Shown: positions 1 through 11,281 of the stretch, one piece after another
Numbering within the stretch: position 1 is the stretch's first letter
Layout: every line of letters starts with the position of its first letter
Source of the DNA: Corythucha ciliata
Lineage: Eukaryota; Arthropoda; Insecta; Hemiptera; Tingidae
Direction of reading: 5' to 3'
Assembly (NCBI GenBank): GCA_038030265.1
Contig: CM075939.1
Coordinates: forward strand, 25,091,253 to 25,155,252
Length of the DNA stretch: 64,000 nucleotides
Position numbers and translations under genes: made by a program
The notes under the pieces: model-generated
Told to the model about the DNA's origin: nothing
Seen by the model: the letters and a program-made list of their open reading frames with translations, nothing else
The model's database searches: none

Positions 1-1506
1 TCCGATTCTAAGTTGCTTGCTCTTACACGTTCCTGACTCGAAGATTCCTCAAGGAACGATCATAAATACGGTGAGTAGTATTTGGAGACAATTTTAAGAG
101 TTTCAATGCATCGTAAAAAATTCCACTCGAGCTTTTTCCAAGAACAGTGCATCCGCAACAATGGAATACACTTTGAAAAAATGTCAAAATGAAAATAGTG
201 CATTATTTTAATGAAATGCACTAAAACGTTTTAGAGAAAGCAGTTTAGAATCGTAAAATCATAATTTTCTTTCAAAATTGGCCATTTTTCCCTGCTGCGC
301 TCAATCCGATAGCCAGATGCCGGAGCGAAAATAAAGGCGAATACAATCACTTTCATGTAAATGAAGACATTAGATGACTTATCTAATGGTTTCTCGCGTC
401 AAAAAAAAAAAATACAGCGCAAGAGTTGTTGAAATGTTGATGATCATAACTACCCAAAACTTGCTGTTTTGAAGAAAGAAATGCTTTTTTTTTGTTATAA
501 AATGGTAATTTGCGCCGAAAAACTGCCTGTAAACTAAAACAACTCTCACGAGTGATTTTGACGAGGCACATTGAAGAAGTTTTTTGACCTTGGGAAGGCA
601 ATATGGTGAGATTTAGCGTGAAATAGTAGGGGTTGAATTTTTTTGAAAAATTAAAATTTCCTGATTTTTTCCGGTTTGAATGGCTGCCAAGGCCACCGAA
701 AGCGATCAAATTGATCTAAAATAACTTATCCCGACAGAAAAAATTGTGCTCTTTCCGAATCCGTCGTCAGAAATTGCAAAACATTCATTCAGAAGCGAGC
801 AACTCGCATTTTGTCGAGAAAAGTGACTTAAGCCTTAAAAATCATTAATAAAATCATATCTCGAAGAGTTTTGATTTTCGGACCATAGTCGATGGGGTAT
901 TTTCAATCACAAATGAGGTCTAATTTCACCCAATGTTTTTGTACAAGCCAAAACCGACCACCCTGTATGTCGTTGGGCTAGGCCCGTATTCGTATAGTCG
1001 TCACTTAAGTTGAGAATTTGCTTATTTCGATTCAAAACAGATGACACGATAATTAGAACTGATTAGAACGAACGAATGATTAATAGACCACCATCATGTA
1101 TAGAGATTCTCGAGTTGACGGCATAAAGCCCCCACCCGAGAGATCAACAGTCTTCTCATGTGTGGCGTACAAGAGCGGAAGAACAAACCCCGGCTCATTT
1201 ACAAGGGGTCGAAGGAGACGATTTTTGATCGTTGATTCGTTGCGTAAATGTATATTAAAAGTGCCCCCGATGTCATGCAAAAGGAGAGAGGACGAGACAA
1301 GGGCGTACCGGCGCGATTGGGGGGGGGAGGGGCGTCCAAGATAAGATTAGCGGAAAGAACGTCTCCCGTCCTTTTGAATTCGGGGCCAGTTGTAAATTAT
1401 TGTCGTCTTGGAAGTGGTAGTGAACGGATAATTTTGAATTAAACAGCGCCTGCGGGAACGGTTCGCGAAAGGAGAAAACAACAACAACAAAAAATTTGTC
1501 AAAATC
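1..1506. other. Noncoding left flank
   Basis: No supported gene. It holds a short hairpin at about 195-226 of a type that recurs in the window (an arm near tagtgcatt and its complement aatgcacta), the phrase ccaccctgtatg near 960, and a run of G at 1320-1330. The end of this stretch (roughly 1440-1506, rich in aac triplets) is the presumed 5' untranslated region of the gene at 1507. Open frames here are short and look random. Confidence 0.5.
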
Positions 1507-3111
1507 ATGCCTGCCTGCACTGAGGAGAGTGTCGGGAGACTGTGGCGGCCGGGAAACGGGTATTCAACGCCGCCGAGTCCATCGTCTCCTCTAAGCTGCT
1601 CGCCGCCCTCACCGCCGCGCCTTTTGACCAGGTCGAGCAGTTCGACTTTCACGCTTCTCGACCGGCGGTATTTGACGCCGTCGCCGACTCCTGAGCCAGA
1701 GGATTTGGGCGTTTTGCCTCGTATCATTGGCTGGTATCCGGCGTTTTTCCTGAAATTCACGCGCAACCTTCTCGCCACCCTCGTCTACCTTCTATGGAGT
1801 CAATTTCTACTCATGGGCCCGGCTCTTTGGCTTTCGGCTTGGCTTTGGGTTTTCTGGAAATGCATTCAACTTCCACTGTCTTTGCTCAAATGGTGCCTCA
1901 CACTAATGATAACTCCAAATTCTGAGCGGTCGAGAAAAAAAAGAACAGTCGTGATTTCTGGAGGCAGTACCATACAAACGTTGCACTTAGCGAGGAATTT
2001 TTACTGCGCAGGGGCGCGAGTGGTCGTAATCGAAATCGAGGGGCTTTTCGGTCTAGCCAGGTTCTCCACAGCGGTTGACAAGTTTCACTCTGTCCCAAAG
2101 CCACAAGGGGACAAAGCTGAAGAGTACGTTAAAACCCTTAAGAATATAATGATCAATGAAAAAGCCTCTTACTACATACCAGTGTGTGCTACAACTACTG
2201 CTTATTATGATGCTATCGCGAAGCCTCACCTCGAGCTTGTCGGTACGACTGTGTTCTGTCCTGGACTTAAAGAAATCTGTTTTTTGGACGACGTTTTAGA
2301 AGTTTTGAAGAAGTGTAACATAGAAGGTATGGCTACGCCCGAATATTATCCCGTGAACTCAAAAGAGGAGGTGTATCGTCTGTATGACTCACAAGCCCTA
2401 CGGGGTGGGCGCAATATCATGTTCAGTACTGGTCAGTTAGGGTGTCGGGATCGTATGAAAGTTCTTCTACCTCACACTAAAACAGAGTTTAAATCACCCC
2501 ATCTCATTTCACCGCAAAGACCGTGGGTCATCGTAAGAGACTACCCCGGAGATCATTTCATCACTTGCACTACTGTTAAGGATGGAAAAGTGGTGGCGAA
2601 TGTCACATGCAGAGTCGAAGGCTCCGGCGGAAAACTCATTCCACAGGAACACAAAGAAATCGAAATCTGGCTGAATCACCTTTTCTCTAAATTGAAATCC
2701 CATCGACCCATTTCCGGACACATGAGTTTCCGTTTCGTCGAATGCACCAACAGCGGCTCAGTGGTACCGCTCGGCTGCCGCGTCGGCGTCTCCCTCCCCT
2801 ACATATGTCACACGTCCGTTCACGCTCGTCTCGTTTGGAAACCATGCCGACATTTTACTCGACAGGCGTCCGGCCCACTCACCTCCCTCCAGGGTCGCTA
2901 TTGGATGCATGAAGCCGTCATTGACACGTTGAAAAATCCTTCCGTTCAGTCGGTGAGCAAGCTCATCGGCACCGTTTTGGACAAACGAGAGGCTCTCTTC
3001 ACCTACTGGGACCCTCTGCCCTATTGCGCCTACTACCACATTCAGCTTCCGTTTAATAATGTGCTGAGGTTTGTTCAAGGCAGGACAAGCGCGCGAATTC
3101 ACACGTTGTGA
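1507..3111 (+). CDS. Membrane-anchored ATP-grasp-like protein, single exon
   Basis: A 534-residue protein. Residues 1-65 are rich in Ser and Pro. Residues 77-136 are strongly hydrophobic with many Trp and would form one or two membrane passes. From 146 a Rossmann-type pre-ATP-grasp domain begins (RTVVISGGS), followed by a region resembling the ATP-grasp fold to about residue 430. The C-terminal block WDPLPYCAYYH (501-511) resembles an ending I recall from eukaryotic ATP-grasp proteins of fungi and algae; that is from memory. ATP-grasp enzymes join a carboxylate to an amine or thiol using ATP. The substrate here is unknown. Where relatives have a Glu-Cys-Asn-Pro-Arg-like Mg-binding motif, this protein reads PLGCRVG (421-427), so the metal ligands may be lost. 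The ATG at 1507 follows an in-frame unbroken leader without introns; no close AATAAA is visible after the stop. The gene could be a pseudoenzyme or a laterally acquired gene. Confidence 0.75.
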   Translation: MPACTEESVGRLWRPGNGYSTPPSPSSPLSCSPPSPPRLLTRSSSSTFTLLDRRYLTPSPTPEPEDLGVLPRIIGWYPAFFLKFTRNLLATLVYLLWSQFLLMGPALWLSAWLWVFWKCIQLPLSLLKWCLTLMITPNSERSRKKRTVVISGGSTIQTLHLARNFYCAGARVVVIEIEGLFGLARFSTAVDKFHSVPKPQGDKAEEYVKTLKNIMINEKASYYIPVCATTTAYYDAIAKPHLELVGTTVFCPGLKEICFLDDVLEVLKKCNIEGMATPEYYPVNSKEEVYRLYDSQALRGGRNIMFSTGQLGCRDRMKVLLPHTKTEFKSPHLISPQRPWVIVRDYPGDHFITCTTVKDGKVVANVTCRVEGSGGKLIPQEHKEIEIWLNHLFSKLKSHRPISGHMSFRFVECTNSGSVVPLGCRVGVSLPYICHTSVHARLVWKPCRHFTRQASGPLTSLQGRYWMHEAVIDTLKNPSVQSVSKLIGTVLDKREALFTYWDPLPYCAYYHIQLPFNNVLRFVQGRTSARIHTL

Positions 3112-6100
3112 AGAAAAACTTGAGTGGTTCATTTTTCATATCTTATATACTTACTACACGTGTAATTTGTAATATATTGCACTGCATCAGTGCAAAACAT
3201 GTAAATCTCAGTGTGCTAAGACTGATTCAGTGTGCATGGTATTTATGTGCGTGCTAAGAAGAGACTTGGGCTTTATTCGATGATTACCTACTTAAAAACC
3301 CGTTGTGATATAGTTATTTTTAAAATAGATTTTTCTACTAAATTTCCACAAATTAGGCTCTAGTGTGTTAAAAAATGAGGAAAAATAATGTAAATATTAA
3401 AAAAAAAATTGGTAAGTCGTACTGAAGAGTCGGTTAATCTTTCCGTTATCTCCGTGGGTCACATCACAGGTTTTACAAGTCAATGACTTTCATTAGCGTT
3501 TAAATTTATCGTAACAAATTATAATTATGGTGGAAGAGTTAATTTTCAGAATTCTGGCGAATATCACATATTGATGGTCCTGCGAAGGGAAATTACTCAT
3601 TTAGCCTTTCCCTGGTTTCACGATTTTTAACAGCCGTCTGCTACTTTACAGAAAGCGAATGGTTAAGCGATGAATGAAATCGATGTATAGGCTAGGTTGG
3701 CCAGGCAGTGAGGGGGTCGCCTTTACAGAATATCTTATCGTGTAAGTTGTGTTGAAGTGCAGTCCAGTACCACTGAGTTTTACCGACGGCCGGGCCGGAT
3801 CCACCACTAGTGGGGACACTGGCTAATTTCTAGACGCGACATAGAAAGTACTTTCATTTTTTCTAGCCGATTTCAAGGCTATTCAATTTCTCTATCGAGG
3901 ATAGTGAGAGAGAAAAAAACAACATTTCTCAGGTCATTGCCTCTTACGAAATGACGACGATAACATCCGGTCACCCATAAGGAACGATTTGAAGTGGTCA
4001 ATAAGAGTGTTTTGATATACTTCTCCCTCTCTCATTACTTTCACGTCTTCTTGCCCTCTTTGGTGACCTTTTCTAGTTTTCTTCATACCATTTTATCTTA
4101 ATTTAAGAAAAAAACCATCTGTCATTCGTGATTCTTTCCATTTTCAAGGATTTTTATTTCAAAGGCTATCTTCGAAATATTGTTATTTGTTTGTTGTTGT
4201 CAATTTCATTCTTTGCGTCCATATCTTGTCACATTAAGTTATGGCGCAAAGAATAACCGAAGTGCCTTCGACCATAGACTACGACGTTCCTCTGCAATAA
4301 TTTAAGGCGCATTCGCTGCCGCATGGGAACCGTGATTTAGAAAAATAGTGTTGTCTGCGCCCTCCCTCCGCCAACAATTTATCTCATTTTATTGCAACAT
4401 GGCTCTTAATTATCATATTTCGTTGCACTTATCTTCATCCAATTTATTCTAATCGTTGTTAACGAAATATTCGCCCGTGAATAAGTATTATTACATAACT
4501 GACTAATTAATCTGAGCGTTCTTTGGAGTATTAATTCAATATTTAAAAAACCTCTGTTGCAACGTGCGCCTCATATCGTTTTTATTATTATAGTATATTA
4601 TTATTATTATTATTTTTTTTTTTTCTAAAGACGAAGCGGTCGATCCGTATAGAACGACTATGATGGGGGTGCATTGTCAAGCGTCAATATAAACGAGGTT
4701 TTCTAATAATTGTAATCTCAATTGGTCATAAACGTGACAGCGTTTTGTTTCTGTTGGCTGTGTGTGATGGCGTCAAATAAAAGCGTGTAACGGCACGCGT
4801 TTCAATTTGAGTGCCGCGTGCCGCCGTGTAGCGCGAACAAAAAAAAATACCGATGCCATTTCACTGGCAACTCGGAGACCGGTGTCTCTCCGGAAATGTT
4901 ACTAATTTTCAAGAATCAGTTAACGGACGGTTAAAACGGTTTACTCATCAACGCGGTATAGTCTTTCCTCATTTTCAATTTCAAAGTTGAAAATAAAATT
5001 GACAAGTTTTTGTAAGAGACTCCCGAGTCTCTCGCTTGAAAAAGAATAATGTCCGGTGCGTGCGCGTGAAAAAAAAAAAAAAAAAAAATCCGATGTTTTA
5101 GCTATAAAACGAACTAATAACGACTTGTTAAATGAGATGGGGAGCGTTCTCATATTAGAGCTCATTGGATGGGAAAGCGAAGAAGGCCAAAAACAAATCA
5201 CAAAAGAGGAAAACAAAAAAAAAAAACAAAAAATAGAGAGAGAGAGAGAGAGATTGAGTGAGAAAGCCCCCCTACACTACGTTGTGCGTGCAGATCGACA
5301 CGCCAGTGCCAGGAGCCAACTGTCACTCCTCTTCCGATCTATACATTTTAGAGTGAAAGGTTTATTTCACTTATTTTTTTTATTTTTCTTCCCTGCAAGA
5401 AAAAAGGCTTTGAAGTTTTTTTTGTTCAGCTTCCAATAAATTTCGTTTTAGCGATGCTGGAAAAACAGCTTCAGTTCTGATCGCACGGTCAAATATATTT
5501 TGACGTTAAGTTGTGAAAGGTCGAAACTCATCAGTTCACCTACGTTCAGAGCTACTCTCCTTGTCTCCTTCCAGCGTTCTGCCAGCGTTCTGTCCGTGCC
5601 TCTCCTTCGGTTCCTGTGGATGGTTGGTCGGTTAGAGGGCACGGGGCCTCTTGTGTGGCTTTTAGCATCGTGTTCTGTTCGGAAGACCGTTCGAGCCGTC
5701 AAAAAGTAAAGGTCAGCACGGGAGTTGGGGCCAACGTCCGCTTTACCATGCGGCCTTGTCAGAGGGTCACCGAGCGCCTTACCGCTAGTAGCATATGCAG
5801 GGCTCTTAAATCCCCCCTCTCTTCCGGTTGGCCTTCATACGTCCTAGAAGCCCAAAGGGCAAGAGTGATGCTCGTGGGCCATGCGAAACGTTCCGTGAAG
5901 AAGCCAGCAAACAGATTTTCGCAAACTGTGGTCACTCGTGGTGGAGATACCTATTGAAAACGACATACTGAGTCTCATGCCGTCTAGCGGAACGACTATG
6001 AACAGTTAGGCGCGGATCCACTGGGTGGCGCACTGGGCGCGTGTCCCCTCCCTGGGCAAAAAAAGTTGGTTAGTCCAATTAAAGCGGTTTAAAATTTAAA

Positions 6101-6285
6101 ACCAAACAGATTTGAAAACGGTGATTTGGCCTCTTCGATTGATGGTTGTTGGTTCTTGTTGATTTTATTTGCTCATGACTTTCAGAGTTGTCTATTGAGA
6201 TTCGCCAGGCTAAAAGTGTGCGTTGTTCCTGGAAAACGTTTCCAGCCAAAGCTGGTAAAAAGCGGTTGTCCGCGGCCAAGATTTA
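3112..6285. other. Noncoding region after the ATP-grasp-like gene
   Basis: The first few hundred bases are the presumed 3' untranslated region. The rest is AT-rich intergenic DNA with a poly-A run (5070-5088), a GA microsatellite (5236-5252) and the motif gcgcggatcca near 6012. That motif recurs near 63412 and in both places is followed within about 40 bases by G- or C-rich sequence. Open frames in 5056-5957 come from low-complexity sequence and show no recognisable domain. I see no gene. Confidence 0.5.
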
Positions 6286-6363
6286 GAAGAAGAGCCAATG
6301 CGCGGTTTCTCGAAGAAGAGCCAATACGCGGTTTCTCGAAGAAGAGCCAATACGCGGTTTCTC
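6286..6363. repeat. 26-bp tandem repeat, three copies
   Basis: Three head-to-tail copies of a 26-bp unit (gaagaagagccaatacgcgg then tttctc), at 6286-6311, 6312-6337 and 6338-6363. Copies 2 and 3 are identical and copy 1 differs at one base. The unit length is not a multiple of three, so it is not a protein repeat. Diverged fragments with the same flavour (gagaaaaagcgct) follow to about 6440. Confidence 0.9.
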
Positions 6364-6903
6364 GATGCTACCAAAAAGAGCCAAAATTGAGAAAAAGCGC
6401 TAGTTTGTAGCGGTAAATAAGAAAAAGCACTAAATTACGGTACATTAAGGGCCCGTTCACGCCGTCAAGGTTCTCAATTGGGGAACTTGCATGATTGCCC
6501 GATTTGGGAGAAACGTATAACGCTGAATTGGCACATGAACAGGAGGATATCAACGGTAGTTGCAGCCCGATTGGTGCATCTGGTGATTTTTAAATAAATT
6601 TCAAAGTTCTGCAGGAGGTGATGAATGGTGCGAGGGGAAATGACGTCAACAAGCAGTTTTGAAGCATTTGAGGGAACTCTGGAACGTTTTGTTTAGAACT
6701 AGCAAGAAAAATGGAACACCAGAAAACGCGTCTTCCCCTCTCTTCCCAACACCATCCATTTCATTAACTGCCCTTTGACGTAATCAAACCCCCACTCAAA
6801 GTTTTTCTAAATTCGCCTATAAAAGACCCTTGATTGATTTCAATGTTTAGCAATTGTCTTGTTCAAGAAACACAAATGCTTGAAAATTGTACAAGTTCCC
6901 CGT
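6364..6903. other. Noncoding spacer with repeat debris
   Basis: After the tandem repeat the sequence continues with gagaaaaagcgctagtttg-type units (family C of the degenerate repeats) to about 6440. The phrase gggcccgttcac at 6450 resembles the end of the small inverted-repeat element at 54634. No gene is seen. Confidence 0.4.
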
Positions 6904-7228
6904 ATTTTATTTCAGCCTACGTTTCGCTAAGGTACTAGCATCCTCAGGGCTATAAACAACACGTAATTAAACAGAATAAATAATTTTAAAAGAAAAAGCA
7001 AAAAATGATGCTTGCGTTATATGCATGCGAGACCATGAGAGGCCTCGTTTTAAGATGCATATAACTTTTTAATGTTTCGGACTTTTGGTAAGGCTTGTCT
7101 TGGACCATGTGGTTGGTTCTCTTCATTTTTTGCTTTTTCTTTTAAAATTGTTAATTCTGTTTAATTATGTATTGTTTATAGGCCTGAGGATTCTAGTGCC
7201 GAAGCAAAAAGTAGTCTGAAATAAAATA
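6904..7228. mobile_element. Foldback element, ~105-bp inverted arms
   Basis: The left arm (about 6904-7007) and right arm (about 7125-7228) are inverted copies, roughly 85 percent alike by eye. Both contain the tattttatttcag block, the atcctcaggcctataaacaa block and the aaaagaaaaagcaaaaaatg block. The middle also has a smaller palindrome-like pair around gttatatgcatgc and gatgcatataac. No transposase is inside, so this is a non-autonomous element. Target-site duplication is not clear. Confidence 0.75.
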
Positions 7229-7419
7229 ATTGAGGACCTCGACGGTTGTTTGTGTTTGGCATTTCCTACACATATACAACAAGGAAAAACGTTCCAAAGG
7301 CCTGATTTTGACTTATTATTTCTCAATAATAAGTCTTTGTAATCGTATCGCAAAAAAATTTTTTTGACCCCCCCTCATTTGTAGTTTTACGTTTCAAAGT
7401 GCGTAGAATCCAAATCTGC

Positions 7420-7700
7420 AATAAAAAAAAAATGTCCGTCCGCCGTCCGGGCCATATCTTGCCCTAGGATTGCTCGAAAAAACTCGTTCTTTCGCACATA
7501 GACTCCATTTGGGGTCTAGTTGGTCCTAACATCTGATCAGTTTGATCAAATAACTCCCTGGGGTTTTATGGGCCAAAAGCGGGTCCAAAATGGGGATTTT
7601 CAAAGGATTTGGGATCATAGGGGTGTGGGGTGTCGATTTTCATGTAATTTCAAGCCGGATTTGACTACATCGATGAATAATAAACCCACAGTCGAAAAAA
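7420..7700 (+). repeat. Dispersed repeat, copy 1
   Basis: About 270 bp that recurs in the same orientation at about 52625-52935. Shared blocks include cctaggattgctcgaaaaa, tttgatcaa next to taactc, ggccaaaagcgggtccaaaa, and cgattttcatgtaatttcaa followed by gatgaataataa. The second copy lies within a 738-bp element with clear ends; this copy does not show those ends. Confidence 0.7.
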
Positions 7701-8744
7701 TAAGGCATTGTTCGATAATTCGCAGCGTTTTTTTTTTGTAATAGAGGCCGTAATCGTGTAATAGAGGCCGTAATAGAGGTGTTTTGACCCAGAACAGATG
7801 ATAATGACCCCAAATTTCGACCAATTTTGCCCTCTGTGGTTACTATCAAAACTACCCGTTGGTTGGATGTGTCGTACTGAAGGAGTTCCACCTATCATTC
7901 CGCTCGTCTTGGCCAGTCATTTACTGGCACAATGGCAACAAGTTACCTGGGTTTGACTCTTTCAAACGTAGCCCTGGACACTGCTACCCTGGACAAACAT
8001 GGTTCCAGAGAATGGATTATCCTCGAAAGTACTCAAATCGAATCTAAACCGTGGCCTGAATCGAAAATTCAGCCACAAAAATGGCTGAGAAGATGCAACT
8101 CAAATCACCGTTCCTATCCGCTTTCCTCGCCCTCAGTTAGCTACTGGACTTCAGAAATTGAAAATGGTAAGAAAATTTAAAAAAACTTGCTCCTTTGGTT
8201 GGAGTTTTACAGTGGCTTTGAGTTTGGCTGCGGTTGGGTCTTTACCGTGGTTGGAGGCTCCTAATATATGGTTGGAGCACATGGCTGTGGTGCGTGGGGA
8301 GAATTGGGTTTGTTGCCCCCAGGCCCAGATTTCGGAAATCTAGACAGGGAGGCAAATAATAAAAAAAAGCAACTGGGCCAAAATTTTGCAAATTATACTG
8401 GAAAGAAAAATAAATGGAAATCAAAGAAAAAACAAGTCCGGTCTTGAAAACATTTCACGAGCAAGACTAAAATATGGCCAGAGCTCTCCCCTCCCCCAAC
8501 TGCTTATTGTGTTTATTTTTGAACTTTGGGAGGCGGCGCTAATTTGAGCCGCAGGACTGACTCAGCCCGCGGGGCTATCTGCCTATGGTCGAAATCGAGA
8601 CTGCACCGTACCATTTAGATAAATTTCATTCTTCCCATGTTTTCTTCGGTACTCAATTCGAAACTGAAGTTTCCCCACCTCAATTATAGTGATAAACCAG
8701 CATTTGAAAATTGGCGTCACACATCTACGAAAATCACCTTGAGG
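7701..8744. other. Noncoding region with degenerate repeats
   Basis: No gene is supported. The part 8180-8310 contains irregular repeats of a tggttggag / ggttgg-type unit (family D), also seen at 50920-51065. A short direct repeat of cgtgtaatagaggccgtaat lies near 7740-7775. Confidence 0.4.
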
Positions 8745-8981
8745 CAGGTTCACACCTATCATGCACGCTTCCGATCCGACACCGATCATGCATGTCGGAT
8801 CGGAGACTATGGAAACCCTCGTAACGGTTAGACTATATTTGGGTAGGAAAGGCAATCTGAGAGGGCTGAGAAGCGTAATAGCTGTCAATTATTCGGTATT
8901 AACGCCTATTACGGTCTCCACACCTATCAAAAAATGCATGATTGGTGTCGGATCGGAAGCGTGCATGATAGGTGTGAACTG
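8745..8981. mobile_element. Small inverted-repeat transposon (MITE-like), 237 bp
   Basis: Terminal inverted repeats of about 48 bp at 8745-8793 and 8934-8981. Both begin with cag/ttcacacctatcatgca on their respective strands and contain the tccgatccgacacc block. A second, inner copy of the tcggatcgga motif adds internal symmetry. The interior encodes nothing recognisable. I could not fix the target-site duplication, so the superfamily is open. Confidence 0.8.
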
Positions 8982-9122
8982 GGCTTTAAACAAAACACTT
9001 TATTTCCGACGCCAACGCGTCTTAGTTCTCTTTCTTTTTTACACGCAAAAAGATGAAATGACATTTAATTATCATTAACAACATTTTTTATACAAAAACA
9101 ACAGTAAAAACAAAACAAAACA

Positions 9123-9242
9123 TTGGCCTGGTTCGGTGGCTGCTAAAACTGCCCGGCTAAACCCTCAGGTATCCTTGGAAAAGCGACAAACGAGCCAATC
9201 AAGTTTTAGGTACTGGCCTGCAGCCACGGAACGGGCCGTATT
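9123..9242. mobile_element. Probable very small inverted-repeat element
   Basis: Inverted ends of about 20 bp: ggcctggttcggtggctgc at the left and gcagccacggaacgggcc at the right, with roughly 80 bp between. No coding content. It could be a short MITE or chance palindromy; the long, nearly exact match favours an element. Confidence 0.5.
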
Positions 9243-10260
9243 ATTTTCATTTCTCTACTAAGTTGATTAACTACCGGTGGATATCCTGGAACGTTCTTAC
9301 AAGATTACAAGCGATTTATTTGTTTTGCAATTAAAAAAAAAAATTACACTAATTTTTTCTACGGACCCGGGTCGACGACGTTCTATGACTGATTGTGAGC
9401 GTAAAATCCTTGAACTCCAGAGAATTTTCGGTAATGATCTAAAAGGGTTTTGTCTGTCCCGGCCTAAACTTGCTCATTTTTTTTAAATCCTGCAAATAAT
9501 TTTGAATTTATTGTTGAGCGAAGGAGATCTAAATTACTTGTTATCTTCTTGTTATTTGTGTTTTTCTTTTGGCACATATTCCTCCGTAAACCAAACTTTT
9601 TTGAGCAACTTTTATTCGATTGTGCAAAATACTTTTTTTTAATTTTGTTTTGTTTAATTATCTGTAAAAATTATGAAAATCCTTAACAATATCGTATCGC
9701 TACACAACATTTACTGCTACGCCTTCATTAGCGTAATTATTTTGCACGTCTATAATGAAAACGTGTACACAGTCTCATTTATTAAACTCTCGGTGCGTAT
9801 AATGAGCACCCACTGCTTTTTCCGCACATATTTTGTTGTCTTAATTTTCAAATGGACAAAATACGCTGAAATGGACTTTTCACCTCTCAAAAGTAGTTCG
9901 ATGAGGCTGATAAAATAAGTGGAGAATGGGAGAGGTCTCGCTTTTGGCATGCCATTATCAAATAAATAATGAAAAACATCAATTTTTTTTTTCTTCAGAA
10001 GCTTAGAATTTGGTCTCGGGTGAGGAATGGTTGAGGGGGTTTGATAATGAAATAATTTTCCCGCCATTACTGAATGAGTGGCGAGGATTGCGAGTCACTG
10101 AAATCCAGAGCGTAATAAACGTCCGATGAGTCCAAGGCGGGAAATGGTCTTGTCTGGGCCAATGGCTCTTTGTCTCTATCCGTGCTTAGTAAACAAAAAT
10201 GAAATGAAAGTGAGCAACAGTGATATAATATAATTTACAAATGAATAGGTTAAGGATTTG
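9243..10260. other. Noncoding region downstream of the DNER-like gene
   Basis: AT-rich sequence lying just beyond the stop of the minus-strand gene and presumably including its 3' untranslated region. A minus-strand AATAAA occurs near 9625, but I cannot tie it to the gene. The open frames here are short and AT-rich and look random. Confidence 0.4.
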
Positions 10261-10377
10261 CTACCCGGTCTTTTTCATGACAGAGTCGAACCGTGGGATA
10301 TTAATTGGAAGCAAAGGCGAGCTTCTACAGCAGCAGTATTTGTACGTTTCGTGCATTCGACAATGACAAATAATAAC
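10261..10377 (-). CDS. DNER-like gene, last exon: cytoplasmic tail
   Basis: Acceptor tctttcag just above 10377, then 38 codons and a TAG at 10261-10263. It begins VIICHCRMHETYK, finishing the membrane helix and adding a basic, Cys-rich tail (YKYCCCRSS). It joins in phase 0 to the exon ending at 10441 across a 63-bp intron whose donor (ACG|GTGCCA) is weak. If this intron is retained, translation would instead stop at 10417 after PTRNLN, leaving almost no tail. The tail is far shorter than the ~80 residues of vertebrate DNER. Confidence 0.6.
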   Translation of the reverse strand, partial: VIICHCRMHETYKYCCCRSSPLLPINIPRFDSVMKKTG

Positions 10378-11249
10378 CTGAAAGATTAATTAATTAATTA
10401 TTCCTATACCGATGTTTTAATTTAAATTTCTTGTTGGCACCGTAAAAACGACGATCAAAACAGCGCAGGCAAGTGTTCCAGCCGCGACGTAAACATTGTG
10501 TAAATGATCCAAGTGAATAGCTACGGGAGCTCTATTCATGTCCAACGGTATCGACAGATCCATGTTGCCATCGGGTCCGTCCACCTCAATCGTATCGGAT
10601 GCGCTAGGGATCACTTCGATGATGACTTCCTCTGAATGGGAGGGAACAAGGAGCGATATTTTTTTTTCTCTCTCTCTCTCTCTCTTTGCTTGATTGAAAC
10701 AGTGGCATTACCATTGCAAATTTTTCCAGTATAACCAGGCCTACAGGCGCAGTAGAAGGAGTCAACGCTGCTCCAACAAGTCCCACCGTTGCGGCAAGGG
10801 TTGGCGCTGCAAGCCTGTGTATAAGAAGTCGTTTTTTTTAAATGAGAGCTTGATTAATATTGAATAATCATGAAAAAACACGAAAAAAAAAAAAAAAAAT
10901 ACCGCTCTCGTGGGAATGAGACAGTTGACACCAGTGAAACCTTTAGGACATTCGCACGAGTATGTGTTGCCCTTGTCAATACAGTAGTGATGGTGAGAGC
11001 ACGGATTAGGATCACACAAATCTCTCTGTAAAAACGCGTAAAAAAGAAAGGAATAGTGTTTGTTGATATTGATAGGATTGACTGCAGAATTTTAGTACTT
11101 TAATGTGGCATCTTTTGCCGGTGTAGCCACGATCACAACTGCAAGAGAAACTGTCGATGTGGTCAGTGCAAGTCCCACCGTTGAGACAGGGAGATGACTC
11201 GCACTCGTTGTACTCCTCTTGGCATTGGCTCCCAGTGAATCCTTAAAAA

Positions 11250-11281
<32 letters not shown>

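Noticed and set aside
1347..1778. 143-codon minus-strand frame
   Set aside because: It is antisense to the start of the ATP-grasp-like gene, with low-complexity content.
5056..5439. 127-codon frame rich in Lys and Glu
   Set aside because: It is produced by poly-A and GA simple repeats; no homology or splice context.
10110..10150. Hammerhead-like core (ccgatgagtcc ... gggaaatg)
   Set aside because: The conserved U of CUGAUGA is a C and stem II does not pair properly; likely coincidence.
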